9,829 nt of DNA from an uncultured Lachnospiraceae bacterium (lineage in GTDB: Bacteria > Bacillota > Clostridia > Lachnospirales > Lachnospiraceae). The stretch lies in contig CAJUED010000083.1 in assembly GCA_910585075.1 (NCBI GenBank), forward strand, positions 1-9,829, in the 5' to 3' direction. The notes under the pieces were generated by a model. That model did not search any database, was not told the origin of the DNA, and was given only the letters and a program-made list of their open reading frames with translations. A program made the position numbers and the translations under genes. Shown here in pieces: positions 1 through 7,256 of the stretch. How positions within the stretch are numbered: position 1 is the first letter of the stretch; the number at the start of each line of letters is the position of its first letter.

Positions 1-37
1 GGGGGAGTCCTTTTCGCATTTAAAGGAGGAAATTTCT

Positions 38-577
38 ATGAAATCTGAAATACCACTAACCCCGGAGCAGCGTTTGTTTGCTGAAGAAAACCATAATCTT
101 GTCTATAAATTCTTAGCAGAAAATCACCTGCCCCGCGATGAATTTTATGATGTAGTCATTTTCGGTTATCTACGTGCAGTTTCCCGCTATTTTAATGAAC
201 TGAAATTACAGCAGTATTCATTTGCTACTATTGCATGGCGCAGAATGTCAGCATGTATATCTGACTATAGAAGAAAACAAAGACGCCCCAAGCACAATGC
301 CGATGTAGTTAGTCTGCATATCAAGCCAAACGAAGATAGTTTGGCTTTAGAAGAAACTATAGCCGCACCTAATCCATATATGTGCCAACTGGAGGAACAG
401 CTTCTCCTGCACGACCTGGCAAAACGGGTATCCAGGCAGCAGATGAACATCGTGCATCTGAAATCCTGTGGGTACAATGACCGTGATATCGCTCACAGGC
501 AGAATACTACCATGAAACGTGTCCAGGAACTTCTGGAGGAAATACGAACTGTATTGATGGAGATGTGCTATGAATAA
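38..577 (+). CDS. Sigma-70-like RNA polymerase sigma factor, element-encoded
   Basis: A 179-residue protein with the layout of a short sigma-70 family regulator. Residues about 10-83 resemble region 2: a helical N terminus with the pattern N-x-LVYKFL, then FYDVVIFGYLRAVSRYF and FATIAWRRM, which match the core-binding and -10 contacting helices. A linker at about 85-115 is followed by a region 4-like segment (about 120-172) with a helix-turn-helix around residues 145-170 (GYNDRDIA, then a KRVQELLEEIR recognition helix). The start is the ATG seven bases after an AAAGGAGGA ribosome site at 22-30. Its last 8 bases overlap the next gene, so the two are probably cotranscribed and coupled. The promoter is not in the window, since only 37 bases precede the start. 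It may direct transcription of element genes; which promoters it reads cannot be seen. Sigma-like identity is fairly secure from pattern, but the exact subfamily is not. Confidence 0.72.
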   Translation: MKSEIPLTPEQRLFAEENHNLVYKFLAENHLPRDEFYDVVIFGYLRAVSRYFNELKLQQYSFATIAWRRMSACISDYRRKQRRPKHNADVVSLHIKPNEDSLALEETIAAPNPYMCQLEEQLLLHDLAKRVSRQQMNIVHLKSCGYNDRDIAHRQNTTMKRVQELLEEIRTVLMEMCYE

Positions 578-917
578 TACTAACAATTTTGAATCTTTTT
601 TAGAGAAACGGAATGATATTCTGGATGGTCAGGCGTATCAGCTATTACGACTTTTGACATGTCCTGAAATCGAGCAGACAGAAACACTGTCCGAATTCCT
701 ATGGGATATGGCTTTCATTGGCCCGCTACTGGAAACAGCGGAATCTTTACTTCAAAAGGCCGGTTTTTCAACCTGTTATCCGTATTATGGAGAAAATGAA
801 ATTCCCTGTATCCATACCAGTCTGTGCCAACATCCGAACTGTCCGTTCCTGACAGATTCTCACATGGATTTTCCCAAAACATCAACTAAGAAACAGAATG
901 GAGGTCAGAAAGAATGA
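570..917 (+). CDS. Small Cys/His-rich protein of unknown function
   Basis: A 115-residue protein that starts inside the last codons of the sigma-like gene (8-base overlap) and ends with TGA inside an ATGA that begins the next gene, so it sits in a translationally coupled trio. The N-terminal two thirds look helical (residues 5-65). The C-terminal third holds C69, C80, H82, C86, H88, C91 and H98, with the run CQHPNCPF, a spacing compatible with a small metal site, although it is not a classical zinc finger. The tail (103-115) is polar and basic. No signal peptide or membrane segment is seen. I do not recognise a named family with confidence. Its place between a sigma-like factor and another small gene suggests an accessory or regulatory role, which is inference only. 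Confidence 0.7.
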   Translation: MNNTNNFESFLEKRNDILDGQAYQLLRLLTCPEIEQTETLSEFLWDMAFIGPLLETAESLLQKAGFSTCYPYYGENEIPCIHTSLCQHPNCPFLTDSHMDFPKTSTKKQNGGQKE

Positions 918-1168
918 GAAAGAAAAAAGAAGAAAAAAAGAAAGTAATGCTCTGCGGCCAGCTGATCTGCCCGGTTACGGTCGGAAAGCCTGCCGTCTTT
1001 GCGGCCGGGGGGAACCTCTACCGTACCTCCCGTGTTGTGGCGCTGCATAAGCAGACCATGGATGAGATTCATTTTGAGACCATGAACACCCATTACCATT
1101 TGTCTATGAGCCCTTTTCCGCTGGCGGCCATGAGTCCGCTCCCTGTGAGACTGGCCGCATGTGCATAA
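914..1168 (+). CDS. Small basic-start protein of unknown function
   Basis: An 84-residue protein. Its ATG overlaps the upstream stop (ATGA at 914-917) and has a GGAGG ribosome site at 900-904, nine bases upstream, which is the main evidence that it is real. The N terminus is a lysine/glutamate run (residues 2-10) encoded by an A-rich stretch with six-A and seven-A tracts. The body is unrelated in character: LCGQLICPVTVGKPAVFAAG, then a histidine-containing section (H45, H53, H60, H62), ending in a proline/alanine-rich tail. An alternative start at 947 (residue 12) would drop the lysine run but has no comparable ribosome site. No family is recognised. It is the last gene before the hairpins and terminator at 1188-1255. 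Confidence 0.6.
   Translation: MRKKKEEKKKVMLCGQLICPVTVGKPAVFAAGGNLYRTSRVVALHKQTMDEIHFETMNTHYHLSMSPFPLAAMSPLPVRLAACA
923..939 (+). repeat. Paired A6 and A7 homopolymer tracts in the start of a gene
   Basis: Six A at 923-928 and seven A at 933-939 lie within the first nine codons of the 914-1168 gene. Runs of this kind can promote polymerase or replication slippage. Here an indel would shift the frame before any recognisable part of the protein. Confidence 0.6.
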
Positions 1169-1187
1169 ATGGACTTTAAGTAACTGT

Positions 1188-1211
1188 GGCGGCAGTGTTT
1201 CACTGTCCGCC
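1188..1211 (+). promoter_or_regulatory. Hairpin downstream of the first gene trio
   Basis: GGCGGCAGTG (1188-1197) and CACTG-T-CCGCC (1201-1211) form a stem with one bulged T and a three-base loop (TTT). No U tract follows, so by itself it is not a standard intrinsic terminator. It may stabilise the 3' end of the upstream transcript or act with the terminator immediately after it. Confidence 0.55.
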
Positions 1212-1221
1212 TTCATGTTCC

Positions 1222-1255
1222 GGCCGTAGTTAATCCCAGACTGCGGCCTTTTCTT
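1222..1255 (+). terminator. Rho-independent terminator after the first gene trio
   Basis: GGCCGTAGT (1222-1230) pairs with ACTGCGGCC (1240-1248) through nine pairs including one G-U, with a nine-base loop, followed by TTTTCTT (1249-1255). It lies 53 bases after the stop at 1168 and only 25 bases before the ribosome site of the next gene, leaving almost no room for a separate downstream promoter. Some read-through into the 1291-8879 run is therefore likely. A GGCCGCA at 1153-1159, in the end of the preceding gene, could compete for the 3' arm (TGCGGCC, 1242-1248). Confidence 0.7.
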
Positions 1256-1260
1256 ATGGA

Positions 1261-1275
1261 TATGCTTATGGCATA
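1261..1275. repeat. Small dyad before the DUF5688-like gene
   Basis: TATGC and GCATA surround a five-base centre (TTATG) just upstream of the AGGAGG at 1281-1286. It could be a weak operator or chance, and nothing else supports a function. Confidence 0.25.
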
Positions 1276-1290
1276 CAGACAGGAGGCATT

Positions 1291-2178
1291 ATGAATATAA
1301 AAGAATTTGCAGAGCGTATGAAATCATCCATTTCCAATGTCCTGCCGAAGGAAGTCACTATGATAGAACAGCTGAAAATAAACGGCATTTATTCCTATGG
1401 AATCCGTATTTCAGAGCCAAATTCCCATACAGGGATCACCATTTCCCTGGAACCCTTTTTCGAGACATTTCTGGATACAGACAACTGGACGAGAACCGTT
1501 GACTATGTTCTCGATTTTTACAAAAACCAGGCTCTGCCAGAATCTCTGGATGCGGAATGGCTTTATGATTTTGAGCAGGTCCGGTCAGGGCTGTATTACA
1601 TTCTTGTAAATTATGAAGCAAATGAAGAACTTCTCCATAAGGTGCCATACACAAAATTTCTGGATCTGGCAAAAATATACTATGTGCAGTGTCCCCTTGG
1701 GGAATCAGATACAGGAACTATTCTTGTACGGAACGAACATCTGAAAGATTGGGGGATATCCATCTATGAACTGGATAAAGCAGCAGAAGAAAATACGCCC
1801 CGTCTTTACCCGGCATCTATCACCTGCCTTATGGATGAAGCCGGACTGGGAAATCTTCTCGGCGTTCCTTTTGAACTGCCGCAGGAGCCGCTGATTCCCA
1901 TGTTTGCTCTTTCCAATACCCAGAACGATCATGGAGCCACGGCTGTCTGCTATCAGAAGATTCTGGATGATTTTTCTCAGAAAATACAGGATGACCTGAT
2001 CCTTCTGCCCAGTTCTGTCCACGAAATGCTTTTGATACCGTTACATAAAGATGATGATATCCCGTCCCATAAAGAAACGGTTTATGATGCGAACCGTTAT
2101 ATTCTGGAACCTTCCCAGTTCCTGTCTGATAACGTATATCTTTTCAGCAGGAAAGACAAACAAATTACGATTGCCTGA
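1291..2178 (+). CDS. DUF5688 family protein
   Basis: A 295-residue soluble protein matching by eye the DUF5688 family, which is abundant in Lachnospiraceae genomes and of unknown function. Familiar landmarks are the central AAEENTPRLYP (residues 164-174), the later ALSNTQNDHGATAVCYQKIL stretch and the LLPSSVHE motif (238-245). The length agrees with the roughly 300 residues I expect of the family, and no truncation is seen. There is no signal peptide or membrane segment. The start is the ATG after AGGAGG (1281-1286) with a four-base spacer. It opens the second co-directional run, just after the terminator at 1222-1255. In related elements this family often has several copies, which fits an element-associated housekeeping or host-interaction role, but the molecular activity is unknown. 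Confidence 0.8.
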   Translation: MNIKEFAERMKSSISNVLPKEVTMIEQLKINGIYSYGIRISEPNSHTGITISLEPFFETFLDTDNWTRTVDYVLDFYKNQALPESLDAEWLYDFEQVRSGLYYILVNYEANEELLHKVPYTKFLDLAKIYYVQCPLGESDTGTILVRNEHLKDWGISIYELDKAAEENTPRLYPASITCLMDEAGLGNLLGVPFELPQEPLIPMFALSNTQNDHGATAVCYQKILDDFSQKIQDDLILLPSSVHEMLLIPLHKDDDIPSHKETVYDANRYILEPSQFLSDNVYLFSRKDKQITIA

Positions 2179-2184
2179 TACTCC

Positions 2185-2222
2185 GGCAGGAAAGTTCCCC
2201 AAAGGATACTGCCCTGCCTTTT
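2185..2222 (+). terminator. Possible weak terminator after the DUF5688-like gene
   Basis: GGCAGG (2185-2190) and CCTGCC (2213-2218) can form a six-pair stem closed over a 22-base loop, followed by TTTT (2219-2222). The long loop makes this a weak candidate. Partial termination between the DUF5688-like gene and the DUF4942-like gene is possible. Confidence 0.35.
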
Positions 2223-2270
2223 GGTATTAAAGCAGACTGGAAACAGATTCCTCATTTTTCACAAGGATAG

Positions 2271-2276
2271 AAAGGA
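2271..2276 (+). promoter_or_regulatory. Ribosome site deciding the 2284 start
   Basis: AAAGGA lies seven bases before ATG 2284. The open frame extends back to a TTG at 2221, but that codon falls in the U tract of the possible terminator and has no ribosome site, so 2284 is preferred. Confidence 0.7.
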
Positions 2277-2283
2277 AACGATT

Positions 2284-3180
2284 ATGGATTTACTTAAAAA
2301 ATTTGAAAGTGTTGAAATAAAAGCGGATACCCGGATCTCAGAAGCAGACCGAATCTTCTGTGAAGCCCATCAGGCGGCTTATGACCTTGCCCGAAGCTCC
2401 CTGGCAGAACTGGAATTTTTCTGGGAAGATATGCGGAGCCAGCAGCGGGAACTTCTGGCTCCGGCAGACGCATCTGCTGATACCTACCTTACTACGTATG
2501 GTGAGTTTCAGCTCTCCAGTGACAAAATCCGGGGGCAGCTTCAATCCCTGCATGCCCTGTTTATAGACCATCTAGTTTCACATTTCTCGAAAACCTATCA
2601 TTTTTCTATTGACAAGGGCGACGTAAAAGACCATCTGATTCCGCAGGAACCAACGGACCGCTGGGTGGATGATTATAAGGAACAGGCACTAAAGTATACG
2701 CAGGAACTGGAAAATCTGACGCTCCACTATACAGACATCCTGGAGCAGATATTCCTACAGACTGGCGGCAGGGCTTTTTTCGAGCAGGCGCTTCATGAAC
2801 TGAAAGAAAAATGTCACAGCGCCGCCTGGGATTCTGGCAGCGGCCGTGCAAAGTTTGAACAGAAAAAATGCGTCCTGCAGTTTACAAATTATGCATGCAG
2901 CTATCGCAGCTACTATAGAAGCGAATCCTGGGAGCTGATCGGCAGAATGAAAGATATCATACGAGGAATTTCCCATTTTGAAACCGGCGGATTTGATCAC
3001 ACTCCGGCAAGTCTCTCAAGGCTTCTCGGGCGGGAATCTGATTCCGGCCAGTGCGAATTTCCGGATTGCAAAAAAATACAGTCACTGAGGATGTTCAAGA
3101 ATGGGCGGGTGGATCTGAAATTTACCAGTGAAGCTTATGTCCTGCAGTTCGTGGATGAATACTTAAAAACCATATGTTAG
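2284..3180 (+). CDS. DUF4942-like protein, possible partner of the adjacent methyltransferase
   Basis: A 298-residue, mostly helical, soluble protein. The C-terminal third carries the best family clues: HFETGGFDHTP (from residue 231), a C257/C262 pair in QCEFPDC, and KKIQSLRMFKNGRVDLKF (263-280), which resembles the closing section of DUF4942 proteins. From general knowledge, DUF4942 is often found at the C terminus of, or next to, N6-adenine DNA methyltransferases. Here it stands 13 bases upstream of a methyltransferase-helicase gene, which fits. The N-terminal part (residues 15-75) is rich in helix-forming residues and looks like the coiled segment of that family. A role as a specificity or structural partner of the methyltransferase is inference. 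Family call is moderate; gene reality is high. Confidence 0.62.
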   Translation: MDLLKKFESVEIKADTRISEADRIFCEAHQAAYDLARSSLAELEFFWEDMRSQQRELLAPADASADTYLTTYGEFQLSSDKIRGQLQSLHALFIDHLVSHFSKTYHFSIDKGDVKDHLIPQEPTDRWVDDYKEQALKYTQELENLTLHYTDILEQIFLQTGGRAFFEQALHELKEKCHSAAWDSGSGRAKFEQKKCVLQFTNYACSYRSYYRSESWELIGRMKDIIRGISHFETGGFDHTPASLSRLLGRESDSGQCEFPDCKKIQSLRMFKNGRVDLKFTSEAYVLQFVDEYLKTIC

Positions 3181-3181
3181 C

Positions 3182-3188
3182 GAGGTGA
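3182..3188 (+). promoter_or_regulatory. Ribosome site deciding the 3194 start
   Basis: GAGGTGA is placed five bases before ATG 3194. The alternative GTG start at 3185 lies inside this ribosome site and would have none of its own, so the protein should begin at 3194. Confidence 0.8.
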
Positions 3189-3193
3189 TACCA

Positions 3194-6100
3194 ATGAAAT
3201 ATGTCTATCGGGATGAACCCATTCCGCATGATAAGCGGAAAGAACTCAATGAGAAAGTCCTTTACCTGATCGACAGCAACACTGCCGGTTCCTGTTCCAT
3301 CAGCCGGGAGGATATCTACAACGCCTATACCGGTGACGGCGGGCTTCATGCCCTGGAACGGCAGGACTATGAGAATTACCATGCCTACAGCGAGGCAAAG
3401 AAAGAGATTGAAAACGGCCAGTTCTTCACCCCACCCCGGCTGTGTGAACTAATTACAGCCTGCCTGAGATTATCGGAGCATGATCTGGTGGCAGACCTTA
3501 CCTGCGGCATGGGAAGTTTTTTTAACTTTATTCCAACAGAAGCAAACATCTACGGCTGTGAGCTGGATGTCAATGCGGTAAAAGCAGCAAGATTCCTTTA
3601 TCCGGACGCCTCCATCGAGTGCCGGGATATCCGCACCTGTCAGCCGGACACGCGGTTTGACTATGTGGTAGGAAATCCGCCCTTCCATTTAAAATGGTGG
3701 ACCAAAAGCGGCAGAGAATTGTCTTCCCATATGTATTACTGTCTGAAAGCGGCAGAAGTATTAAAGCCTCTCGGCATCCTTGCCCTGATCGTACCTGCAT
3801 CCTATCTGTCTGACACCTTTACGGACAGCGGGCAGATCCGGGAGATGGAAAAGCAATACAGCTTTCTGGGACAGGTGACGCTCCCGGAAGATGCATTTTC
3901 CCATCTGGGTGTCAGCAGATTTGCAACAAAGCTGCAGTTCTGGCAGAAAAGGACTGCCGAAGAAGGCTGGAAACCTCAGCCTTACCATACAGAGCCAGAT
4001 GATACTCTGGAACAGGACTTTGATGTACAGGAAGAAGCCGCATACATCCATAAAAAGATGATAGCATTTGCCAAATCGGCATTAGAAAACAATCAGTCAA
4101 GGATTCTTCTGGAGCTGGCGAAATCACGCAGTACATCCGGTGATTTTAAATACCAGGCTCAAAAACTCCTGTACCATATCAAGGCACATCCGGCCATCCG
4201 GCCATCCTATGCCAGATGCTGTGAATATCTGCACCGCTTTTACACCCAGCGCAAGCCTGAAGGCATGAGTTATGAACAGTGGTGCAAGACACAGCTTACA
4301 GAAAAAAAGGTACTCACTTATCTGCAGAAAGCACTGAAAAAACAAAATCCTGTGCCGGAAACAGATAAAATCTGCCTTATCAAGAGAAAAGGCGATTTCA
4401 TTTATAAAGGCTACAGTACGGCCGCACGCCGGCAGCTAAAAGACAGCCAGCGTCTGCCTGTGCCAATCTATCGGGCAGTTTATGATAATACCCTGAAGGA
4501 TTACCCCGGCTATGAAAAACTGCTTTCCAGAAAGCGGGCAGAATACGAAAGGCAGAATCTTGCTTTTGCAGAAATGGAGGAAGATCCAAAGCTTGCAGAC
4601 TGGCTGAATGACTTTTCCCTGTGGGATTCTTCTCTTATGGAGCAGATCCAACTGAATGGGATCCAGAAGCATGACATCAACCTTACCCTCCAGAAACAGT
4701 ATGCGCTCCTGCAGTGGGAGCAGGGGAGTGGAAAGACGCTGGCCGGCATTGCGACAGGATTGTACCGGATGCAGAAACAGCACGTACACAGCACCTGGGT
4801 GGTATCTTCAGCGATCTCCATCCGGAATAACTGGAATGTGGTGCTGGCAAACTATGACCTGCCCTGCATCCTGATCCACCGGCTTGCTGATCTGGAACGT
4901 ATCCAGCCCGGATATTTTGTCCTTATCACGCTAAGCAAGGTAAGCTCCTATAAGAAACATTTGAAAAAACATGTGAAACGGCTGAACCAGAATATCCAGT
5001 TCATACTGGACGAAAGCGATGAGATCTCCAATCCCGGAAGTGCCCGGTGTCAGGCAGTGCTTTCCTGTTTCCGCCGGTGCCGGATGAAACTGCTTACTAC
5101 GGGAACCAGCACCAGGAACAATATTTCGGAATTTGCACCACAGCTGGAGCTGCTCTACAACAATTCCGTCAACATGATCTCCTGGAATCAGTATATCTAT
5201 CACCATAATAAAGACAGTGAAGCGGATAGCGAACCGGATTATGAGCCCAACCCTTATTTCGGGCAGCCAATCCCTGCCTACAAGAAAGGCTATTCCCTGT
5301 TTGCATCCTCCCATCTGCCGGAAAAGATCACAGTATTCGGCATGGAGAAGCGCACACAGGATATCTACAATGCAGATATTCTCAGCGATATTTTAGGAAA
5401 GACCGTTATTACAAGAACCTTTGAAGAGGTTTCCTGCAAGGATATCAAGCATATCCACCAGGTGCTGCTCCGGTTCCCTCCGGAAGAAAAGGAAGTCTAC
5501 CAGAAAGCAATCCATGAATTTTATCAGATGCGGGATAACTATTTTGCTTCTACCGGCAATTCCAGAAAGGATTCCATGATGCGCCTGGTCCAGCAGATTG
5601 TCCTTCTCCTGCGCATCGGCGCTGCTCCAGATACCGTGCAGGAATACACGGGGGATACCCCTGTCAAAGTCATGACAGCCGTTGAGATGGCAGCCGAGTG
5701 GAAGGATGAGACCATTGCTATCGGAGTACGGCATGTTACCGTATTGGAATCCTATGAAAAAGCACTGCGGGAATACCTGCCGGACCGTCCTTTGTTCGTG
5801 GTCACTGGTTCAAACACCAGCTTTGCAAAAAGGCGGGCGCTCAAGCAGACACTGCAGGACAGTGGGAATGGGATTCTTCTCTGCACCCAGCAGAGTCTTC
5901 CTTCCAGTGTCAACTTTGATTATGTCAACAAGATCATTATCCCAGAATTACATTACAATAACTCCGGCATGAGCCAGTTCTACTTCCGGTTCATCCGGTA
6001 TACCTCAACAGAACAGAAGGATATCTATTTTCTCACCTATGCGGGCAGTATTGAATCCAACCTGATGCAGATGGTTCTGGCAAAGGAAAAGCTGAACCTG

Positions 6101-6244
6101 TTTATGAAAGGGCAGGATGTGGATCTGGATGAAATCTATGACCGGTTTGATGTGAACTATGACCTGCTGTCCCTCCTGATGCGTCAGGAGAAGGATGAAA
6201 ACGGTGTCCTCCAAATCCACTGGGGTGAACAGCAGATTGCATGA
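3194..6244 (+). CDS. N6-adenine DNA methyltransferase fused to SNF2-type helicase
   Basis: A 1016-residue two-part protein. The N-terminal methyltransferase has, in order, motif X QFFTPP (76-81), SAM-binding motif I DLTCGMG (101-107), the acidic motif YGCELD (120-125), D145, and catalytic NPPF (161-164), the order of gamma-class adenine methylases. After a helical middle (about 250-490) comes a superfamily 2 helicase: Walker A QGSGKT (510-515), Walker B DESD (606-609), motif III TGTS (636-639), and a SNF2-like motif VI in which Q928, R932 and R935 keep the Q-x3-R-x2-R spacing, followed by YAGSIESNLMQMVLAKEKL. All key residues look intact, so both activities may be live. No nuclease motif is evident, unlike Type ISP enzymes (for example LlaGI), which combine nuclease, helicase and methylase. 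Likely cytoplasmic, acting on DNA. Role could be modification, anti-restriction (compare phage P1 DarB) or part of a defence system; the anti-restriction reading is my preference. It follows the DUF4942-like gene by 13 bases. Confidence 0.85.
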   Translation: MKYVYRDEPIPHDKRKELNEKVLYLIDSNTAGSCSISREDIYNAYTGDGGLHALERQDYENYHAYSEAKKEIENGQFFTPPRLCELITACLRLSEHDLVADLTCGMGSFFNFIPTEANIYGCELDVNAVKAARFLYPDASIECRDIRTCQPDTRFDYVVGNPPFHLKWWTKSGRELSSHMYYCLKAAEVLKPLGILALIVPASYLSDTFTDSGQIREMEKQYSFLGQVTLPEDAFSHLGVSRFATKLQFWQKRTAEEGWKPQPYHTEPDDTLEQDFDVQEEAAYIHKKMIAFAKSALENNQSRILLELAKSRSTSGDFKYQAQKLLYHIKAHPAIRPSYARCCEYLHRFYTQRKPEGMSYEQWCKTQLTEKKVLTYLQKALKKQNPVPETDKICLIKRKGDFIYKGYSTAARRQLKDSQRLPVPIYRAVYDNTLKDYPGYEKLLSRKRAEYERQNLAFAEMEEDPKLADWLNDFSLWDSSLMEQIQLNGIQKHDINLTLQKQYALLQWEQGSGKTLAGIATGLYRMQKQHVHSTWVVSSAISIRNNWNVVLANYDLPCILIHRLADLERIQPGYFVLITLSKVSSYKKHLKKHVKRLNQNIQFILDESDEISNPGSARCQAVLSCFRRCRMKLLTTGTSTRNNISEFAPQLELLYNNSVNMISWNQYIYHHNKDSEADSEPDYEPNPYFGQPIPAYKKGYSLFASSHLPEKITVFGMEKRTQDIYNADILSDILGKTVITRTFEEVSCKDIKHIHQVLLRFPPEEKEVYQKAIHEFYQMRDNYFASTGNSRKDSMMRLVQQIVLLLRIGAAPDTVQEYTGDTPVKVMTAVEMAAEWKDETIAIGVRHVTVLESYEKALREYLPDRPLFVVTGSNTSFAKRRALKQTLQDSGNGILLCTQQSLPSSVNFDYVNKIIIPELHYNNSGMSQFYFRFIRYTSTEQKDIYFLTYAGSIESNLMQMVLAKEKLNLFMKGQDVDLDEIYDRFDVNYDLLSLLMRQEKDENGVLQIHWGEQQIA

Positions 6245-6256
6245 AAGGAGACAAAA

Positions 6257-6688
6257 ATGAATTTTTATGAAACCAAAATGGGCAGTATTTTTTTTAACCG
6301 CCAGTTACCGGAGCTGATCAAAGCTCTGCAGGAAATCGCCGCAGCACTTTCAAAGCCGGCGCCTGCAGCCGTGAACCTGACGGGCCTGGAAGAACCGGAT
6401 TTTTTACATAATCTTTTTTATGGTCATTATGAGCCGGATATCTACGGCTGCGTAACGGCTCCATCCAGGCTGGATCAGAAAGTGAAGGAAACGGAGAAAG
6501 CGCTCCTTCCTGCCCTTGGGCAGTCCAAAAGGCTCTTTGAGCAGTACCAGGCGGCGGTTTCTGAAAGAGACAGCGCCATAGCAGAGCAATCCTACATCTG
6601 CGGATACCGCACCGCTGTCCAGATGATCGTAAGCGGGCTTGCGGCCCCGCAGACAAAACCGTCAGGAGGTGCCGGGAATGAATCCTGA
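6257..6688 (+). CDS. DUF6809-like small protein
   Basis: A 143-residue helical protein starting six bases after AAAGGAG (6244-6250), 12 bases beyond the helicase stop. Two parts can be seen. Residues 4-31 (YETKMGSIFFNRQLPELIKAL and on) resemble a short helical N-terminal motif found in several small proteins of clostridial elements. Residues 50-128 resemble DUF6809: FLHNLFYGHYEP, then KRLFEQYQAAVSERDSAIAE and YICGYRTAVQMI. DUF6809 proteins are small, element-associated and of unknown function. The C terminus is Gly/Ala-rich and overlaps the next gene by 11 bases, so expression is probably coupled. No metal site or membrane segment. The family assignment is by pattern memory and moderate to low; the gene itself is secure. 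Confidence 0.65.
   Translation: MNFYETKMGSIFFNRQLPELIKALQEIAAALSKPAPAAVNLTGLEEPDFLHNLFYGHYEPDIYGCVTAPSRLDQKVKETEKALLPALGQSKRLFEQYQAAVSERDSAIAEQSYICGYRTAVQMIVSGLAAPQTKPSGGAGNES
6664..6670 (+). promoter_or_regulatory. Ribosome site deciding the 6678 start
   Basis: AGGAGGT stands seven bases before ATG 6678. The frame is open back to 6639, but that ATG lacks a ribosome site and would overlap the upstream gene by 50 bases. Confidence 0.8.
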
Positions 6689-7223
6689 AAATAATCCGGC
6701 TGACAATATGCCAAAGCTTCCCATGGAAATTTACGGGCATGTACTGATGCAGTCAGCGGAAATAGACGAATATCAGAAACAGGAGCTTACCCTGTCCTAT
6801 GTGGATCTGGATGGTTCCCATGAGCTGAAAACCTGTTATGGCGATGTCCTGAAAACCATCAACGCACTTATGGACTATACACGGATGCTGGATATCGTAT
6901 GTGATCAGTGGGAGCTGACTGGTTTCCACCGTGCTACTTACGAATACCACGCAGGTAAACTGAGAGAGATTGCAGATAAATTTCAAAAGGCAATCGGCTA
7001 TGATTATGCCGCCGCTGTGGAAAAGTGCCGTAAAAAGAAAGCCAGGAAACAGGCATACAGCGATGTAGGCGAAGATGCACTGGCGCTCGCTGTCCGCAGC
7101 CAGCAAAAGGCAGCAGAAAAACAACTGGAAGACCAGAAAACAGAAGAGCCGGTTTCATCAATAGAAACCAGTCCCCCCTATCCGGCGGAAAATACTCTGC
7201 CGGCGTGGGAAGACGATTTTTAA
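6678..7223 (+). CDS. Unknown protein with acidic, aromatic C-terminal tip
   Basis: A 181-residue protein of no family that I recognise. The first half (about 15-75) has an alternating pattern suggesting a mixed fold (MEIYGHVLMQSAEIDEY, LTLSYVDLDGSHELKTCYG), followed by a helical stretch to about residue 110 and a basic patch (KCRKKKARKQ). The last 50 residues are polar and low in predicted structure, ending LPAWEDDF. A disordered tail with acidic residues and a final phenylalanine resembles the protein-binding tips of single-stranded DNA-binding proteins, but no OB-fold can be claimed from sequence alone. It overlaps the previous gene by 11 bases, has a strong ribosome site (6664-6670), and is followed after 33 bases by the next gene. 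Soluble and probably coexpressed with the methyltransferase-helicase. Confidence 0.68.
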   Translation: MNPENNPADNMPKLPMEIYGHVLMQSAEIDEYQKQELTLSYVDLDGSHELKTCYGDVLKTINALMDYTRMLDIVCDQWELTGFHRATYEYHAGKLREIADKFQKAIGYDYAAAVEKCRKKKARKQAYSDVGEDALALAVRSQQKAAEKQLEDQKTEEPVSSIETSPPYPAENTLPAWEDDF

Positions 7224-7256
7224 AAAAACTTATTTTGCAGGATTGGAGGTATCCCT

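Noticed and set aside
4931..5314. Minus-strand open frame of 127 codons inside the helicase
   Set aside because: Antisense shadow of the helicase domain, with no ribosome site and no recognisable protein features.
3194..6244. Complete restriction-modification enzyme (Type ISP or IIG)
   Set aside because: No nuclease motif is seen in the N terminus or the middle region, so restriction activity is not supported.
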